A DNA stretch of 64,000 nucleotides from Microbacterium hydrocarbonoxydans (GTDB taxonomy: Bacteria > Actinomycetota > Actinomycetes > Actinomycetales > Microbacteriaceae). The stretch is taken from positions 62,001-126,000 of the forward strand of contig NZ_JAAKXW010000006.1 of NCBI RefSeq assembly GCF_011752045.1. The letters are read 5' to 3'. Made by a program: the position numbers and the translations under genes. This document shows, in pieces, positions 37,721 through 46,420 of this stretch (positions are counted from its first letter, which is position 1; the number at the start of each line of letters is the position of its first letter). The notes under the pieces are model-generated. The model was not told the origin of the DNA. It saw only the letters and a program-made list of their open reading frames with translations, and ran no database searches.

Positions 37721-38730
37721 CGCAGCACGAACCCGGGTACCAGGGCGTCGCGTTCATCGACGACGAAGACGTGCTCGCCGGTGCGGAACGCCATGCCGGT
37801 GACCTGAGGCACGACGGCGTCGCGGCCGGCGACGCGAGCCGAGCCGACGACGGACGCCGTGAACTCGGAGCCCACGATCGAACCGTGCCGGAGTGTCCCT
37901 CCGGGGGGAAGGACGCCGGACTCGGTCAGCGCGGCCACCCGCGCCGAGGTGCCCGAACCGCACGGCGACCGGTCCAGCTCGCCGTCGGCGAAGACGGTCG
38001 CGTTGCGCTGGTGCACGGCATCCGTACCGCCGAGGTCCTCGAAGACGATGGTTCCGTAGATGCCGTTCAGACGGTCGTCTTCGGGGTGCGCGGCGTGCGC
38101 CCCGCCGTCGAGAGCCTGCTTGATCTCCCGGCCGAGCGCGATGATCTCGCCGGCCTGCCCTGGGACGACCGAGAGACCGGCGGAGCGTGCGTCGATCTGG
38201 GCGTAGATCGCGCCGCCGAAGACGATGTCGACCTGCAGGTCGCCGCGGGAGGTGGACACCGGGACGTCTTCGGCGAGCACGTAGCTCGGGACGTTGATGA
38301 AGTCGACCGCGACGACGGCGCCCTCGTCGTCGGTGTGCACGCGGGCGGTCACGCGCCCGGAAGGCACGTCGATCACGACGTCGGTGCTGCCGGAGGGATC
38401 GACGGCGACTCTTCCCGTCTCGATCGCCCAGACGCCGAGCGCGATGGTGCCGTGGCCGCAGGCGGTCGAGAACCCGTCCTTGTGCCAGAACAGCACGCCG
38501 AAGTGCGCTCCGTCGTCATCCGGCTCGACGAGGAAGCATCCGTACATGTCGGCGTGGCCGCGCGGCTCGAAGCAGAGGATCTGACGCGCCCGCTGGACCT
38601 CGGGGGAGCCGATGGCGAACAGGCGCTTCGCGGGCACGTCGTCCCCCAGGATCTCGAAGGGCGTCTCGGCCACGATCCGGAAGGGCTCGCCGGCTGTGTG
38701 GTAGTCGACGGTCGCGTAGCGCTCGTTCAT
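37717..38730 (-). CDS. Proline racemase / 4-hydroxyproline 2-epimerase family protein (first copy)
   Basis: 337 residues. Both catalytic cysteines are present: C91 in ACGHGTIALG and C257 in DRSPCGSGTS, so it is a Cys/Cys racemase or epimerase rather than a Cys/Thr 3-hydroxyproline dehydratase. The first motif is ACGHG rather than MCGHG. Starts at ATG 38730 after GGGAGAAG. Operon with an OCD-family reductase. A clearer 4-hydroxyproline epimerase occurs at 49.1 kb, so this one may act on another proline derivative. Confidence 0.8.
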   Translation of the reverse strand: MNERYATVDYHTAGEPFRIVAETPFEILGDDVPAKRLFAIGSPEVQRARQILCFEPRGHADMYGCFLVEPDDDGAHFGVLFWHKDGFSTACGHGTIALGVWAIETGRVAVDPSGSTDVVIDVPSGRVTARVHTDDEGAVVAVDFINVPSYVLAEDVPVSTSRGDLQVDIVFGGAIYAQIDARSAGLSVVPGQAGEIIALGREIKQALDGGAHAAHPEDDRLNGIYGTIVFEDLGGTDAVHQRNATVFADGELDRSPCGSGTSARVAALTESGVLPPGGTLRHGSIVGSEFTASVVGSARVAGRDAVVPQVTGMAFRTGEHVFVVDERDALVPGFVLR

Positions 38731-38933
38731 GGGCTTCTCCCTCGGTGCGATGGCAACAACACTAGCCGGTAGCTGGGCAAAGTAATACATACTGAAATGG
38801 TGGATTCGGAGCGGCTGGCGTCAGATCCTTCTGATTCCCTCGTCATAATGGCAAAGTTATCTGTACAAGATCGCTGATTCCTTGCTACGCTGTGCGAACA
38901 GGTACCCCGGCGATGGAGCTGCGAAGGAAAGAC
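38731..38933. promoter_or_regulatory. Divergent control region with an 11-bp direct repeat
   Basis: An A/T-richer gap between divergent operons. GGCAAAGTAAT (38776-38786) recurs as GGCAAAGTTAT (38850-38860), 74 bp apart, a plausible pair of regulator sites. A -10 box for the ABC operon is TACGCT (38886-38891), 42 nt from the ATG, and GGAAAG is its ribosome binding site. Confidence 0.4.
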
Positions 38934-40016
38934 ATGACGGCAATTCATGTGGACCGCCTGACGGTCACGTACGGCGACAACACCGTGATCTCCGACATGG
39001 ACCTCACGGTCGAGGACGGCGAGTTCTTCACGCTCCTCGGTCCGTCCGGGTGCGGCAAGACGACGCTGCTCCGCACGATCGCCGGCTTCATCACTCCCGC
39101 TTCCGGGCGGATCGCCTTCGGTGACCGCGACGTCACGCAGGTCCCCACGCACCGGCGGAACATCGGGATGATGTTCCAGGACTACGCTCTGTTCCCCGAC
39201 AAGACGGTCGCCGCCAACGTCGCCTACGGGCTGAAGGCCCGCAGGACGCCGAAGCCGGAGATCCGGACGCGGGTGATGGAGGCGCTCGAACGGGTGGGCA
39301 TGGCCGGATTCGCCGAGCGTCACCCCGGCGCCCTCTCAGGAGGTCAGCGGCAGCGGGTCGCCCTCGCGCGGGCGCTGGTGATCCGTCCCAGCGTGCTGCT
39401 GATGGACGAGCCCCTGTCGGCGCTCGACACCAAGCTGCGCCTCCAGATCAGGGAATCGATCATGGATCTCCAGCGCGAGGTCGGCATCACGACGGTGTTC
39501 GTCACGCACGATCAGGAGGAGGCGCTGGCGATGTCCGACCGGATCGCGCTCTTCCGCTCCGGGAACATCGAGCAGCTCGGCACGCCGTCTGAGATCTACC
39601 GGGTGCCGGTGTCCAGCTATGCGGCCGACTTCATCGGCGCCGCCAACGTGCTGCGCGTCACGGTTCCCGAGGCGTCGGCGGGCCCGGCCGGCGGCGGGAT
39701 CACCGTCGCGCTCGGAGACGTCTCCCTGCGCGGTCTGCGGCGCACCGACCTCGCGGCGGGCGACGCCTTCGCCATCGCACGTCCGGAGCACCTGCGCGTA
39801 CTGGCCGCCGACGAGAGAACAGGCGAGGGGGTGACGGCGCTCGCGGGGGAGGTGGTGCGGCAGCAGTATCTCGGACACCGTCAGCAGCACCGCATCCGCC
39901 TCTCCACGGGCGCCGAGGTCGAGACCTCCGAGCCGGCGACGAGCCGCGGATTCTCGGCGGGGGACCGCGTGGTGGTGCTCTTCCCCGAGCACGAGACGCT
40001 GGTCCTGGCATCATGA
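38934..40016 (+). CDS. ABC transporter ATP-binding protein, Fe3+/sugar-phosphate/2-aminoethylphosphonate type
   Basis: 360 residues. ATPase domain (1-235): Walker A GPSGCGKTT (about 39-47), signature LSGGQRQRVALARA, Walker B VLLMDEPLSALDTK, VTHDQEEALAMSD. C-terminal TOBE-type regulatory domain (about 240-360). This FbpC/PotA/AfuC/PhnT-like subgroup powers importers of ferric iron, hexose phosphates, polyamines or phosphonates. The start at ATG 38934 follows GGAAAG; an earlier in-frame ATG (38892) lacks an RBS. Overlaps the permease gene. Confidence 0.85.
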   Translation: MTAIHVDRLTVTYGDNTVISDMDLTVEDGEFFTLLGPSGCGKTTLLRTIAGFITPASGRIAFGDRDVTQVPTHRRNIGMMFQDYALFPDKTVAANVAYGLKARRTPKPEIRTRVMEALERVGMAGFAERHPGALSGGQRQRVALARALVIRPSVLLMDEPLSALDTKLRLQIRESIMDLQREVGITTVFVTHDQEEALAMSDRIALFRSGNIEQLGTPSEIYRVPVSSYAADFIGAANVLRVTVPEASAGPAGGGITVALGDVSLRGLRRTDLAAGDAFAIARPEHLRVLAADERTGEGVTALAGEVVRQQYLGHRQQHRIRLSTGAEVETSEPATSRGFSAGDRVVVLFPEHETLVLAS

Positions 40017-41710
40017 GCCGATCCACGGAGCCGCAGACCCAGGCGTACCGCATCGTCCAGGAGAAGCGCCGGCGGGAGTTCTCGCCCTGGCTCGCGCTCA
40101 CGATCGGCGCCGTGCTGCTGGCCCTGCTCTTCGTCGCCTGGCCGATCCTGAACGTGCTGATGAAGTCGTTCTCAGGAAGCTCCGGGGACCCGCTCGCCGG
40201 CTGGGCGGAGTTCTTCGCGGACCCGACGTATCTCACCGCCGTCGGCAACACCCTGCTCCTGGCCACGATCGTCACCCTGCTGGCGACGGCCCTCGGCGTC
40301 TTCCTCGCCTACTTCACGGCGCGCTTCTCGTTCTGGGGCAAGGCCGCCGTCGCGGTGCTGCCGGTCACCGCGATCCTCGTGCCCGAGGTGATCGTCACCC
40401 AGGCCTGGCTGATGTTCCTCGGCAACAACGGGTTCCTGACCAGGTTCGTCCGCGACGTCCTCGGCATCCAGCTGCCGACGCTGTACGGCTGGAGCGGGCT
40501 CATCCTGATCCTGCCGCTGCTGTACTACACGTACGTCTACCTCGGCACCCTCGCGGCGCTGAAGGGATTCGACTCGCTGCTGGAGGAGGCGGCGATGAGC
40601 CTGGGCTCCTCGCCGCTGGCCGCGCGGCTGAACGTGATGATCCCCGCGATCTTCCCCGCCGTGGCGAGCACCTCGATGGTGGTGTTCACGCTCACGATCG
40701 GCAACTTCGCGACCTCCACCATCATCGGCGGCAAGGTCGAGCTGCTCGCCCCGCTCACCTACCGGGCCTTCCTCGCCGAGACCGGCGGCGACCCGCTCAT
40801 GCAGTCCACGCTCGCGACCGTCGCGATCGCCATCGTCGCGCTGGTGCTGTTCGTCCAGCGGATGACCGTCGGCAAGCGCAAGTACGAGATGGTCCAGGGG
40901 CGCTCCTGGGTACCGATCCGCCTGCGCGGTGCCTCCGGCGCGGTCCTCGCGACGATCGCGGCGCTCATCCTCATCGCCTCCACGCTGCCCCTGGCGATGG
41001 TCGCGGCGATGGCGTTCACGAAGAGCACCGGACCGGTGCTGCGCTGGGGCGAGTTCTCGCTCGACAACGTCACCAAGGTGCTGGCCCGCGAACCGCAGCC
41101 GATCCTCAACACCATCGGGTTCGGCGCCATGGCCTGCCTCATCGGCGTCTTCGTCAGCGTGATCGTCGCCGTCCTGATCGTGAAGAAGAAGACCTTCCTC
41201 ACGCCCTTCCTCGACTACCTCGTGATGCTGCCGATGGCACTCTCCGGAACCGTCCTCGGCATCGGCATGATCACGGCGTTCGGCCCAGGGGGGATCTTCA
41301 CGCTCTCCGGCACGACCGCGATCATCGTGCTCGTGTTCGTGATCCGCCGGCTCGTGCACGGCGTGCGCAACGCCTCGGCGACGCTGCACGCGATCCCGGA
41401 CTCCCTCGAGGACGCCTCGGTCAGCCTCGGCGTGCCGCCGTTCCGCTCGTTCCTGAACGTCGTGCTCCCGCTCATGATCCCCGGCATCGCCGCGGCCACG
41501 GTCCTCACCTGGGTCACCATCATCGGCGAGCTCTCGGCGTCGCTCGTCGTGTACTCGGCGGGCAGGGAGACGATCACGATCAAGGTGTTCCAGCTCATGA
41601 ACACCGGGCTGAACGCCCAGGCCGCCGCCTACGGACTGATCCTGATCCTCCTCGCGATCGTGCCGATCGCCATCGCGACCAAGGTCTTCAAGATCCGGCT
41701 CTTCACCTGA
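40013..41710 (+). CDS. ABC transporter permease, two fused permease domains
   Basis: 565 residues, about twelve helices, two permease modules in one chain as in FbpB/AfuB. Each half has an EAA loop: LLEEAAMSLGSSPLAARLNV (about 190-210) and LEDASVSLGVPPFRSFLNVV (about 462-482). It forms the channel for the adjacent ATPase and binding protein. The start overlaps the ATPase stop (ATGA). Confidence 0.88.
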   Translation: MSRSTEPQTQAYRIVQEKRRREFSPWLALTIGAVLLALLFVAWPILNVLMKSFSGSSGDPLAGWAEFFADPTYLTAVGNTLLLATIVTLLATALGVFLAYFTARFSFWGKAAVAVLPVTAILVPEVIVTQAWLMFLGNNGFLTRFVRDVLGIQLPTLYGWSGLILILPLLYYTYVYLGTLAALKGFDSLLEEAAMSLGSSPLAARLNVMIPAIFPAVASTSMVVFTLTIGNFATSTIIGGKVELLAPLTYRAFLAETGGDPLMQSTLATVAIAIVALVLFVQRMTVGKRKYEMVQGRSWVPIRLRGASGAVLATIAALILIASTLPLAMVAAMAFTKSTGPVLRWGEFSLDNVTKVLAREPQPILNTIGFGAMACLIGVFVSVIVAVLIVKKKTFLTPFLDYLVMLPMALSGTVLGIGMITAFGPGGIFTLSGTTAIIVLVFVIRRLVHGVRNASATLHAIPDSLEDASVSLGVPPFRSFLNVVLPLMIPGIAAATVLTWVTIIGELSASLVVYSAGRETITIKVFQLMNTGLNAQAAAYGLILILLAIVPIAIATKVFKIRLFT

Positions 41711-41770
41711 CCCCCCGAGCATCGAATCCTCACATCCCGAACACCCGAATCCCGACACATTGGAGCAATG

Positions 41771-42796
41771 ATGCCCATTCGACGAATCACCACCCTCGGC
41801 GCCCTGGCCACCGCGACGGCGCTCCTTCTCGCCGGCTGCGCGTCCGGTGACGCCGGCGACGCCGGCGGCTCCGGAGGGGGCGGCGAGACCGGCCCGCTCT
41901 CCGCCGTGATGTACAGCTCGAACAACGAGACCGTCATCGGCGTGGTCACGGACGCCGCCTCGGCGCACGACCCGGCTCTGAAGGTCGACGCCGTCGCCGG
42001 AAGCTCCGGCCCGCTTCTGCAGCGCATCGAGTCCGAGGCGGCCGAGCCGGCGGCCGACGTCTTCTACAGCGCTCCCGCGGCCGTGCTGGAGCCCTATGCC
42101 GACTTCATCGAGCCGTACCGGTCGCCCGAGGCCGACGCGATCCCCGAGGAGCTCGTCGACCCTGAAGAGCGCTGGACGGCGACGAACACCCACGTCGTCG
42201 CTCTCATGGTGAACACCGACCAGATCGAGGGCGGCGAGCCGCCGACCACCTGGCAGGAGCTCACGGAGCCGGAGTGGAAGGGGAAGATCATCTCCGCCGA
42301 CCCCGCGCAGTCGTCCACGGCGCTCACCGCCCTCTACGGCGCCTACAAGGTGCTCGGCGAGGAGGACTTCGCCAAACTGGCGGCGAACCTCGAGATCACC
42401 GAGAGCTCGAGCAACGTGTACCCCGCGGTCGCGCAGGGCGAGTACGCCGTGTCGATCGGCTACGAGTCGAACATCTACCCCTACGTCGCCGGCGGTCAGG
42501 CCGGCATCGAGATGGTGTACCCGGAGGACGGCACCTTCGTCGAGCACGACGCCGTGCTGATCGTCAAGGGCGGCCCGAACCCGGAGGGCGCCAAGGCGCT
42601 CGTCGACGTGATCCTCGCCAAGGAGACGCAGGAGGAGAACCTCGCGCAGTCGTTCCGCCGCCCCAGTCGGGAGGACATCGACGTGACCGAGTTCGTCGAG
42701 TTCACGCCTCTCGACGATCTCGAGATCGTGGACATCCACGGCGAGGAGGACGTCCAGGGCCGTCAGGACTTCCTCTCCTACTGGTCCGCGCTCTGA
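41771..42796 (+). CDS. Extracellular solute-binding lipoprotein (Fe3+/AfuA-type family)
   Basis: About 341 residues. Lipoprotein signal peptide (ATATALLLAGCASG, lipobox LAGC), Gly-rich linker, then a family-1-type solute-binding fold (SAVMYSSNNETVIGVVTDAA, ALKVDAVAGSSGPLLQRIESEA, AADVFYSAPAAVLEPYADF). Tyrosine pairs of classic ferric-binding proteins are not obvious, which fits an organic or phosphorylated ligand better than iron. Two ATGs are adjacent (41768 and 41771); the second has the better spacing to GGAG. Confidence 0.85.
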   Translation: MPIRRITTLGALATATALLLAGCASGDAGDAGGSGGGGETGPLSAVMYSSNNETVIGVVTDAASAHDPALKVDAVAGSSGPLLQRIESEAAEPAADVFYSAPAAVLEPYADFIEPYRSPEADAIPEELVDPEERWTATNTHVVALMVNTDQIEGGEPPTTWQELTEPEWKGKIISADPAQSSTALTALYGAYKVLGEEDFAKLAANLEITESSSNVYPAVAQGEYAVSIGYESNIYPYVAGGQAGIEMVYPEDGTFVEHDAVLIVKGGPNPEGAKALVDVILAKETQEENLAQSFRRPSREDIDVTEFVEFTPLDDLEIVDIHGEEDVQGRQDFLSYWSAL

Positions 42797-42863
42797 GACC
42801 CCTGGCGGTGCGGGACCGGACAGGTCCCGCACCGCCGCAACGACGACGATCGAAAGGCAGGGC

Positions 42864-43691
42864 ATGACGTTCGCCCAGCACCCCCAGCTCGCCGAGTTCC
42901 TCGAGTTCATCCAGGAACTCGGCGACACGGCGCGCCGCGTCCTCACCGAGCGGCACGACGACGGACGGTTCGAGACGAAGGCCGACCGCAGCCCGGTCAC
43001 GGAGTTCGACCGCGGCGTGGAGGCGGATCTGCGCTCGATGATCCGCGGGCGCTTCCCCGAGCACGGCATCATCGGGGAGGAGTTCGAGCCGGAGCAGGCG
43101 GACGCGGAGTTCGTCTGGATCATGGACCCGATCGACGGCACGAAGTCCTTCGTCGCCGGCGTCCCCGTGTTCACGACGCTCGTCGCCCTGTGCCGCGACG
43201 GGGTCCCCGTGATCGGGATGATCGACGCCTCGGTGTCGCGCGAGCGCTGGGTGGGCGTGCAGGGGCGGGCGACGACGCTCAACGGGCAGCCGGTGCGCAC
43301 CAGCGGGCGCAAGGACCTCTCCGGGGCGACACTGAGCTGGAGCCAGCCGGACAACGTGCTCGATGAGCACCGGGAGGGATTCCGGAGCCTCAGCGCGCTC
43401 GCAGCCTGGAGCGTGTTCGGCGCTGCGTCCTACGGATTCGGTCGCCTCGCCGCCGGTGCGATCGATGTCGCCGCGTACAGCGGAGGGATCGGAGCCTACG
43501 ACGTGTGCGCGCTCGTGCCGATCGTCGAGGGCGCAGGGGGGCGGATCACGGATGCCGACGGCTCCCCGCTCACGCTCGCACCGCCCCGCGGCTGCGTCGC
43601 CGCGGCGACCCCGGCATTGCACGCCCGGGTGATCCACGTCCTCAACACTCCGACGCCTGCCGGCCCGATGCCGTCCGGAGCCGGACGGTAG
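42864..43691 (+). CDS. Inositol monophosphatase-family phosphatase (HisN-like)
   Basis: 275 residues. Metal-binding motifs of the lithium-sensitive phosphatase family: GEEF (about 72-75), DPIDGTKSF (about 90-98, with Asp-Pro-Ile-Asp-Gly-Thr) and GAYDVCALVPIVEGAGG (about 210-226). Substrates in the family include inositol phosphates, histidinol phosphate, fructose bisphosphate and PAP. It lies 67 nt after the binding-protein gene, behind a short inverted repeat (GGTGCGGGAC ... GTCCCGCACC), and probably acts on what the importer brings in or on histidinol phosphate. Confidence 0.85.
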   Translation: MTFAQHPQLAEFLEFIQELGDTARRVLTERHDDGRFETKADRSPVTEFDRGVEADLRSMIRGRFPEHGIIGEEFEPEQADAEFVWIMDPIDGTKSFVAGVPVFTTLVALCRDGVPVIGMIDASVSRERWVGVQGRATTLNGQPVRTSGRKDLSGATLSWSQPDNVLDEHREGFRSLSALAAWSVFGAASYGFGRLAAGAIDVAAYSGGIGAYDVCALVPIVEGAGGRITDADGSPLTLAPPRGCVAAATPALHARVIHVLNTPTPAGPMPSGAGR

Positions 43692-43694
43692 GGT
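43689..43694 (+). promoter_or_regulatory. Leaderless -10 box of the UTRA-GntR gene
   Basis: TAGGGT spans the end of the phosphatase gene and lies 6 nt (AACGGC) before the ATG. Confidence 0.5.
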
Positions 43695-43700
43695 AACGGC

Positions 43701-44456
43701 ATGGCGTCGCAGCATCCCCTCTATTCGCGGATCTACGCGGTGATGGCCGACCGCATCCGGTCGGGGGAGTGGGCCGAGGGGATGCGGCTGCCGAGCGAGG
43801 AGAAGCTGCGCGACGAGTTCGACGCCTCCCGCGGCACCGTGCGTCAGGCCCTCGGCCTGCTCAGGGCGGAGGGGCTCATCACCGGCGGGCGCGGGGCGCC
43901 GCCGAGGATCCGCAAGATCGTGCCGTCCCAGCCTTTCGACACCTACATCTCCTTCACTGAATGGGCGGAGTCGATGGGCCGGGTCCCGAGCGGGCGGGTG
44001 ATCGAGGTGAGTCGCAAGCTCGCTGATCCGTCCCTCGCCCTCGCGCTGGATGTGCCCGAGGCGAGCCCCGTCGTGGCGGTCGTGCGCATGCGCGGCTTCG
44101 GGGACGAGCCCGTCATGCTCGAGCGGAGCGTCTACATCAAGGAGGTGGGCGAGCAGCTGCTCGCGGCCGACCTCGAATCGAGCAGCATCTATCGGATCTT
44201 CCGCGAGCACGGGGTCGTCCCGACCCGCTCGCGCAACGTCATCGATGCGGTGGCGGCCGACGAGCTGGACGCGCGCTGGCTCGAGGTGCCGGAAGGGGGG
44301 CCGCTGCTCCGGGTGCGGCGCACGTCGTTCGATCAGGGCGGCCGCATCATCGACGTCACCGACAATCGCTATCTGCCGGAGCGAGCGACCTTCGTCGTGG
44401 AGAACGCCGCGGCCAGCCCCAGCCCGTTCACCACCCAGGTGCCCGAGGGCGCCTGA
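43701..44456 (+). CDS. HutC-subfamily (UTRA) GntR transcriptional regulator
   Basis: 251 residues: GntR winged helix (about 5-72, RLPSEEKLRDEFDASRGTVR) and C-terminal UTRA ligand domain (about 95-240, DPSLALALDVPEASPVVAVV, ERSVYIKEV). UTRA regulators sense sugars, sugar phosphates, amines or phosphonates. Position directly after the transporter-phosphatase genes suggests it controls them. Effector unknown. Confidence 0.85.
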   Translation: MASQHPLYSRIYAVMADRIRSGEWAEGMRLPSEEKLRDEFDASRGTVRQALGLLRAEGLITGGRGAPPRIRKIVPSQPFDTYISFTEWAESMGRVPSGRVIEVSRKLADPSLALALDVPEASPVVAVVRMRGFGDEPVMLERSVYIKEVGEQLLAADLESSSIYRIFREHGVVPTRSRNVIDAVAADELDARWLEVPEGGPLLRVRRTSFDQGGRIIDVTDNRYLPERATFVVENAAASPSPFTTQVPEGA

Positions 44457-44477
44457 GAAGCGCCGGTCGCGCGAGAG

Positions 44478-44493
44478 TAGCATGTGCCACATG
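44478..44493. promoter_or_regulatory. Operator overlapping the -10 box of the FCD-GntR gene
   Basis: The -10 box TAGCAT (44478-44483) overlaps the palindrome CATGTG-C-CACATG (44481-44493). A related site is at 45219-45234 ahead of the catabolic operon, so this is the best candidate for autoregulation by the FCD-GntR protein. Confidence 0.6.
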
Positions 44494-44513
44494 ACATTCC
44501 AGGGACGAGAGCG

Positions 44514-45179
44514 GTGAGCGGGTTCACGGCGATCACCACGCCGGCGGAGAGCCTCCGCGAGCAGGTGGAGGAGCAGCTGGCGTCACGGATCGTCTCCGGC
44601 GAGATCCCGCCAGGAGACGTGCTGACGGTGCCGACACTCGCGGGCGACTTCGGGGTGAGCGCCACGCCCGTGCGGGAGGCGATGCTCAACCTGGCGCGGC
44701 GCGGGTTCCTGCGTCCGCTCCGCAACCGCGGCTTCGAGGTCACGGAGGTCTCGGATCAGGAGCTGAAGGAGCTGTGCGAGGTCCGCCTGCTCCTCGAGGC
44801 GCCGCCGATGCGGCAGATCGCCGGAACACTGGATGCCGAGACCGTCGCCCGGCTGCGCGGACTCGCCGAAGAGATCGTCGCCGCCGGCCGGGAAGGCCGC
44901 TTCGCCGAGTATCTGGCGGCCGACACGGCCTTCCACCTGTGCACGCTGGAGGCCACAGGCAACGGTAGGCTCGTCGAGGTCGTGCGCGAGCTGCGTCAGC
45001 AGACGCGGCTCCTGGGCCTGGCTCACCTGGCCGAATCGGACGAGCTGATGTCCACGGCGCTGGAGCACGCCGAGCTCGTCGACCTGCTGGTGGCGGGTGA
45101 CGGGGAGGCCGCCGAGGAGCTCATGCGCCGCCATATCCGCCACGTCGGAGGAGTGTGGAGCGGGCGCGACGAGCGCTGA
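44514..45179 (+). CDS. FCD-type GntR regulator of the hydroxyproline genes
   Basis: 221 residues: GntR winged helix (about 8-75, VPTLAGDFGVSATPVREAM) and FCD domain (about 82-215, with D-x3-H type metal residues in AADTAFHLCTLEATGN and EHAELVDLL). Starts at the GTG at 44514; a GTG at 44484 would directly abut the -10 box. It precedes and presumably represses the hydroxyproline catabolic operon in the same direction. Confidence 0.82.
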   Translation: MSGFTAITTPAESLREQVEEQLASRIVSGEIPPGDVLTVPTLAGDFGVSATPVREAMLNLARRGFLRPLRNRGFEVTEVSDQELKELCEVRLLLEAPPMRQIAGTLDAETVARLRGLAEEIVAAGREGRFAEYLAADTAFHLCTLEATGNGRLVEVVRELRQQTRLLGLAHLAESDELMSTALEHAELVDLLVAGDGEAAEELMRRHIRHVGGVWSGRDER

Positions 45180-45214
45180 GTCCGCTGGGGGTGGTGATCA
45201 TCGCTCCGGGAGAG

Positions 45215-45234
45215 TAATATGTCACGTGTCACAT
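45215..45234. promoter_or_regulatory. Promoter and operator of the hydroxyproline operon
   Basis: -10 box TAATAT (45215-45220) overlapped by ATGTCACGTGTCACAT (45219-45234), which shares the ATGTG/CACAT half-sites with the operator of the adjacent GntR gene. Predicted start about 45227, 33 nt before the ATG at 45260, leaving AAGGGCGG as ribosome binding site. Confidence 0.6.
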
Positions 45235-45259
45235 GGTTTTCGATGAGGAAGGGCGGACG

Positions 45260-46420
45260 ATGAGGATCGTCGTGATCGGTGCGGGTGCGATCGGCGCGGC
45301 CTGCGCGCTCGCGCTGACCGAGGCCGGCGCCGAGGTGATCGTGGTCGACCGCGTCGGCGTCGCCGGCGAGACCTCGAGCCGCTGCGAGGGCAACATCCTC
45401 GTCTCCGACAAGGAGCCCGGCGCCGAGGCGCTGATGGCCATCGAGGCAAATCGTGCCTGGCGTGAGCTCGCCGCCCGGCTGGACGCCGACCGGGTGCCCG
45501 GTCAGCCCGCCACCGAGTTCGAGGCGAAGGGCGGCGTGGTCGTCGCCTTCGCCGGGGGTGCCGCGGCACTGGAGCGGTTCGCGAAGAAGCAGCGTGAGAT
45601 CGGCATCCGCGCCGAGGTGCTGGACGACGCGGCGCTGCGCGCGGCGGAGCCGAACCTCGCGCCCGACGTGGCCCTCGGCGTGCACTACCCGGACGACGCG
45701 CAGGTGCAGCCCAGCCTGGCCGCGCAGGCCATGCTCGCCCGTGCCCGTCACTTCGGCGCCCGGCTCCGCATCGCGGAGATCACCGGCGCCGTGGTCGACG
45801 GCGGCCGCGTGCGCGCGGTCCTCACGTCCGGAGGCCGGATCGACGCCGACGCCGTGGTGAACTGCGCAGGGCCCTGGGCGGGCGCCACCGCAGACCTGTT
45901 CGGCGCGCGCCTGGACATCCGCCCTCGGCGGGGAACGATCCTCGTGACAACGGCCATGCCCCAGCGGGTGTTCCACAAGGTGTACGACGCGGACTATGTC
46001 AGCGCCGTCGGATCGGGGGATGCGGCGCTGCAGACGTCCACCGTGGTGGAGTCGACCCCTTCGGGAACGGTGCTGATCGGCTCGAGCCGGGAGCGGGTCG
46101 GCTTCTCCGATGAGGGTCTGCTGCCGCCGCTCTCCGAGATCGCCGCGAAGGCCACCCGCCTCTTCCCCTTTCTGCGGGACACGATGCTGCTGCGCACCTA
46201 CTTCGGCTTCCGCCCCTACGCGCCCGACCACCTGCCCGCGATCGGCGCGGACCCCGGCGTCGCCGGCCTCTTCCACGCCGCAGGGCATGAGGGGGCGGGC
46301 ATCGGCCTCGCCCCGACCACCGGCGCGCTCATCGCGCACGCCGTCCTGGGCACCGCGGCTCCGCTCGACCCGACCCCCTTCCTGCCCTCGCGCAGCAGCC
46401 TCCAGGGAGCGGCCGCATGA
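45260..46420 (+). CDS. FAD-dependent D-hydroxyproline dehydrogenase catalytic subunit (LhpB-like, DAO family)
   Basis: 386-residue DAO-family flavoprotein. N-terminal ADP-binding motif VIGAGAIGAACALALTEAGA (about 5-24) and a C-terminal FAD segment GHEGAGIGLAPTTGALIAH (about 335-355). It is followed, each with a 4-nt overlap, by a small [2Fe-2S] protein and a two-dinucleotide oxidoreductase, the exact three-subunit arrangement of D-hydroxyproline dehydrogenase and related D-amino-acid/opine dehydrogenases. Predicted reaction: cis-4-hydroxy-D-proline to the pyrroline. The ATG at 45260 has an RBS; one at 45233 lies in the operator. Confidence 0.82.
   Translation: MRIVVIGAGAIGAACALALTEAGAEVIVVDRVGVAGETSSRCEGNILVSDKEPGAEALMAIEANRAWRELAARLDADRVPGQPATEFEAKGGVVVAFAGGAAALERFAKKQREIGIRAEVLDDAALRAAEPNLAPDVALGVHYPDDAQVQPSLAAQAMLARARHFGARLRIAEITGAVVDGGRVRAVLTSGGRIDADAVVNCAGPWAGATADLFGARLDIRPRRGTILVTTAMPQRVFHKVYDADYVSAVGSGDAALQTSTVVESTPSGTVLIGSSRERVGFSDEGLLPPLSEIAAKATRLFPFLRDTMLLRTYFGFRPYAPDHLPAIGADPGVAGLFHAAGHEGAGIGLAPTTGALIAHAVLGTAAPLDPTPFLPSRSSLQGAAA

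Noticed and set aside
40172..43354. 1060-codon minus-strand open frame across the ABC transporter genes
   Set aside because: Same reason: low-complexity translation opposite clear permease and binding-protein genes.
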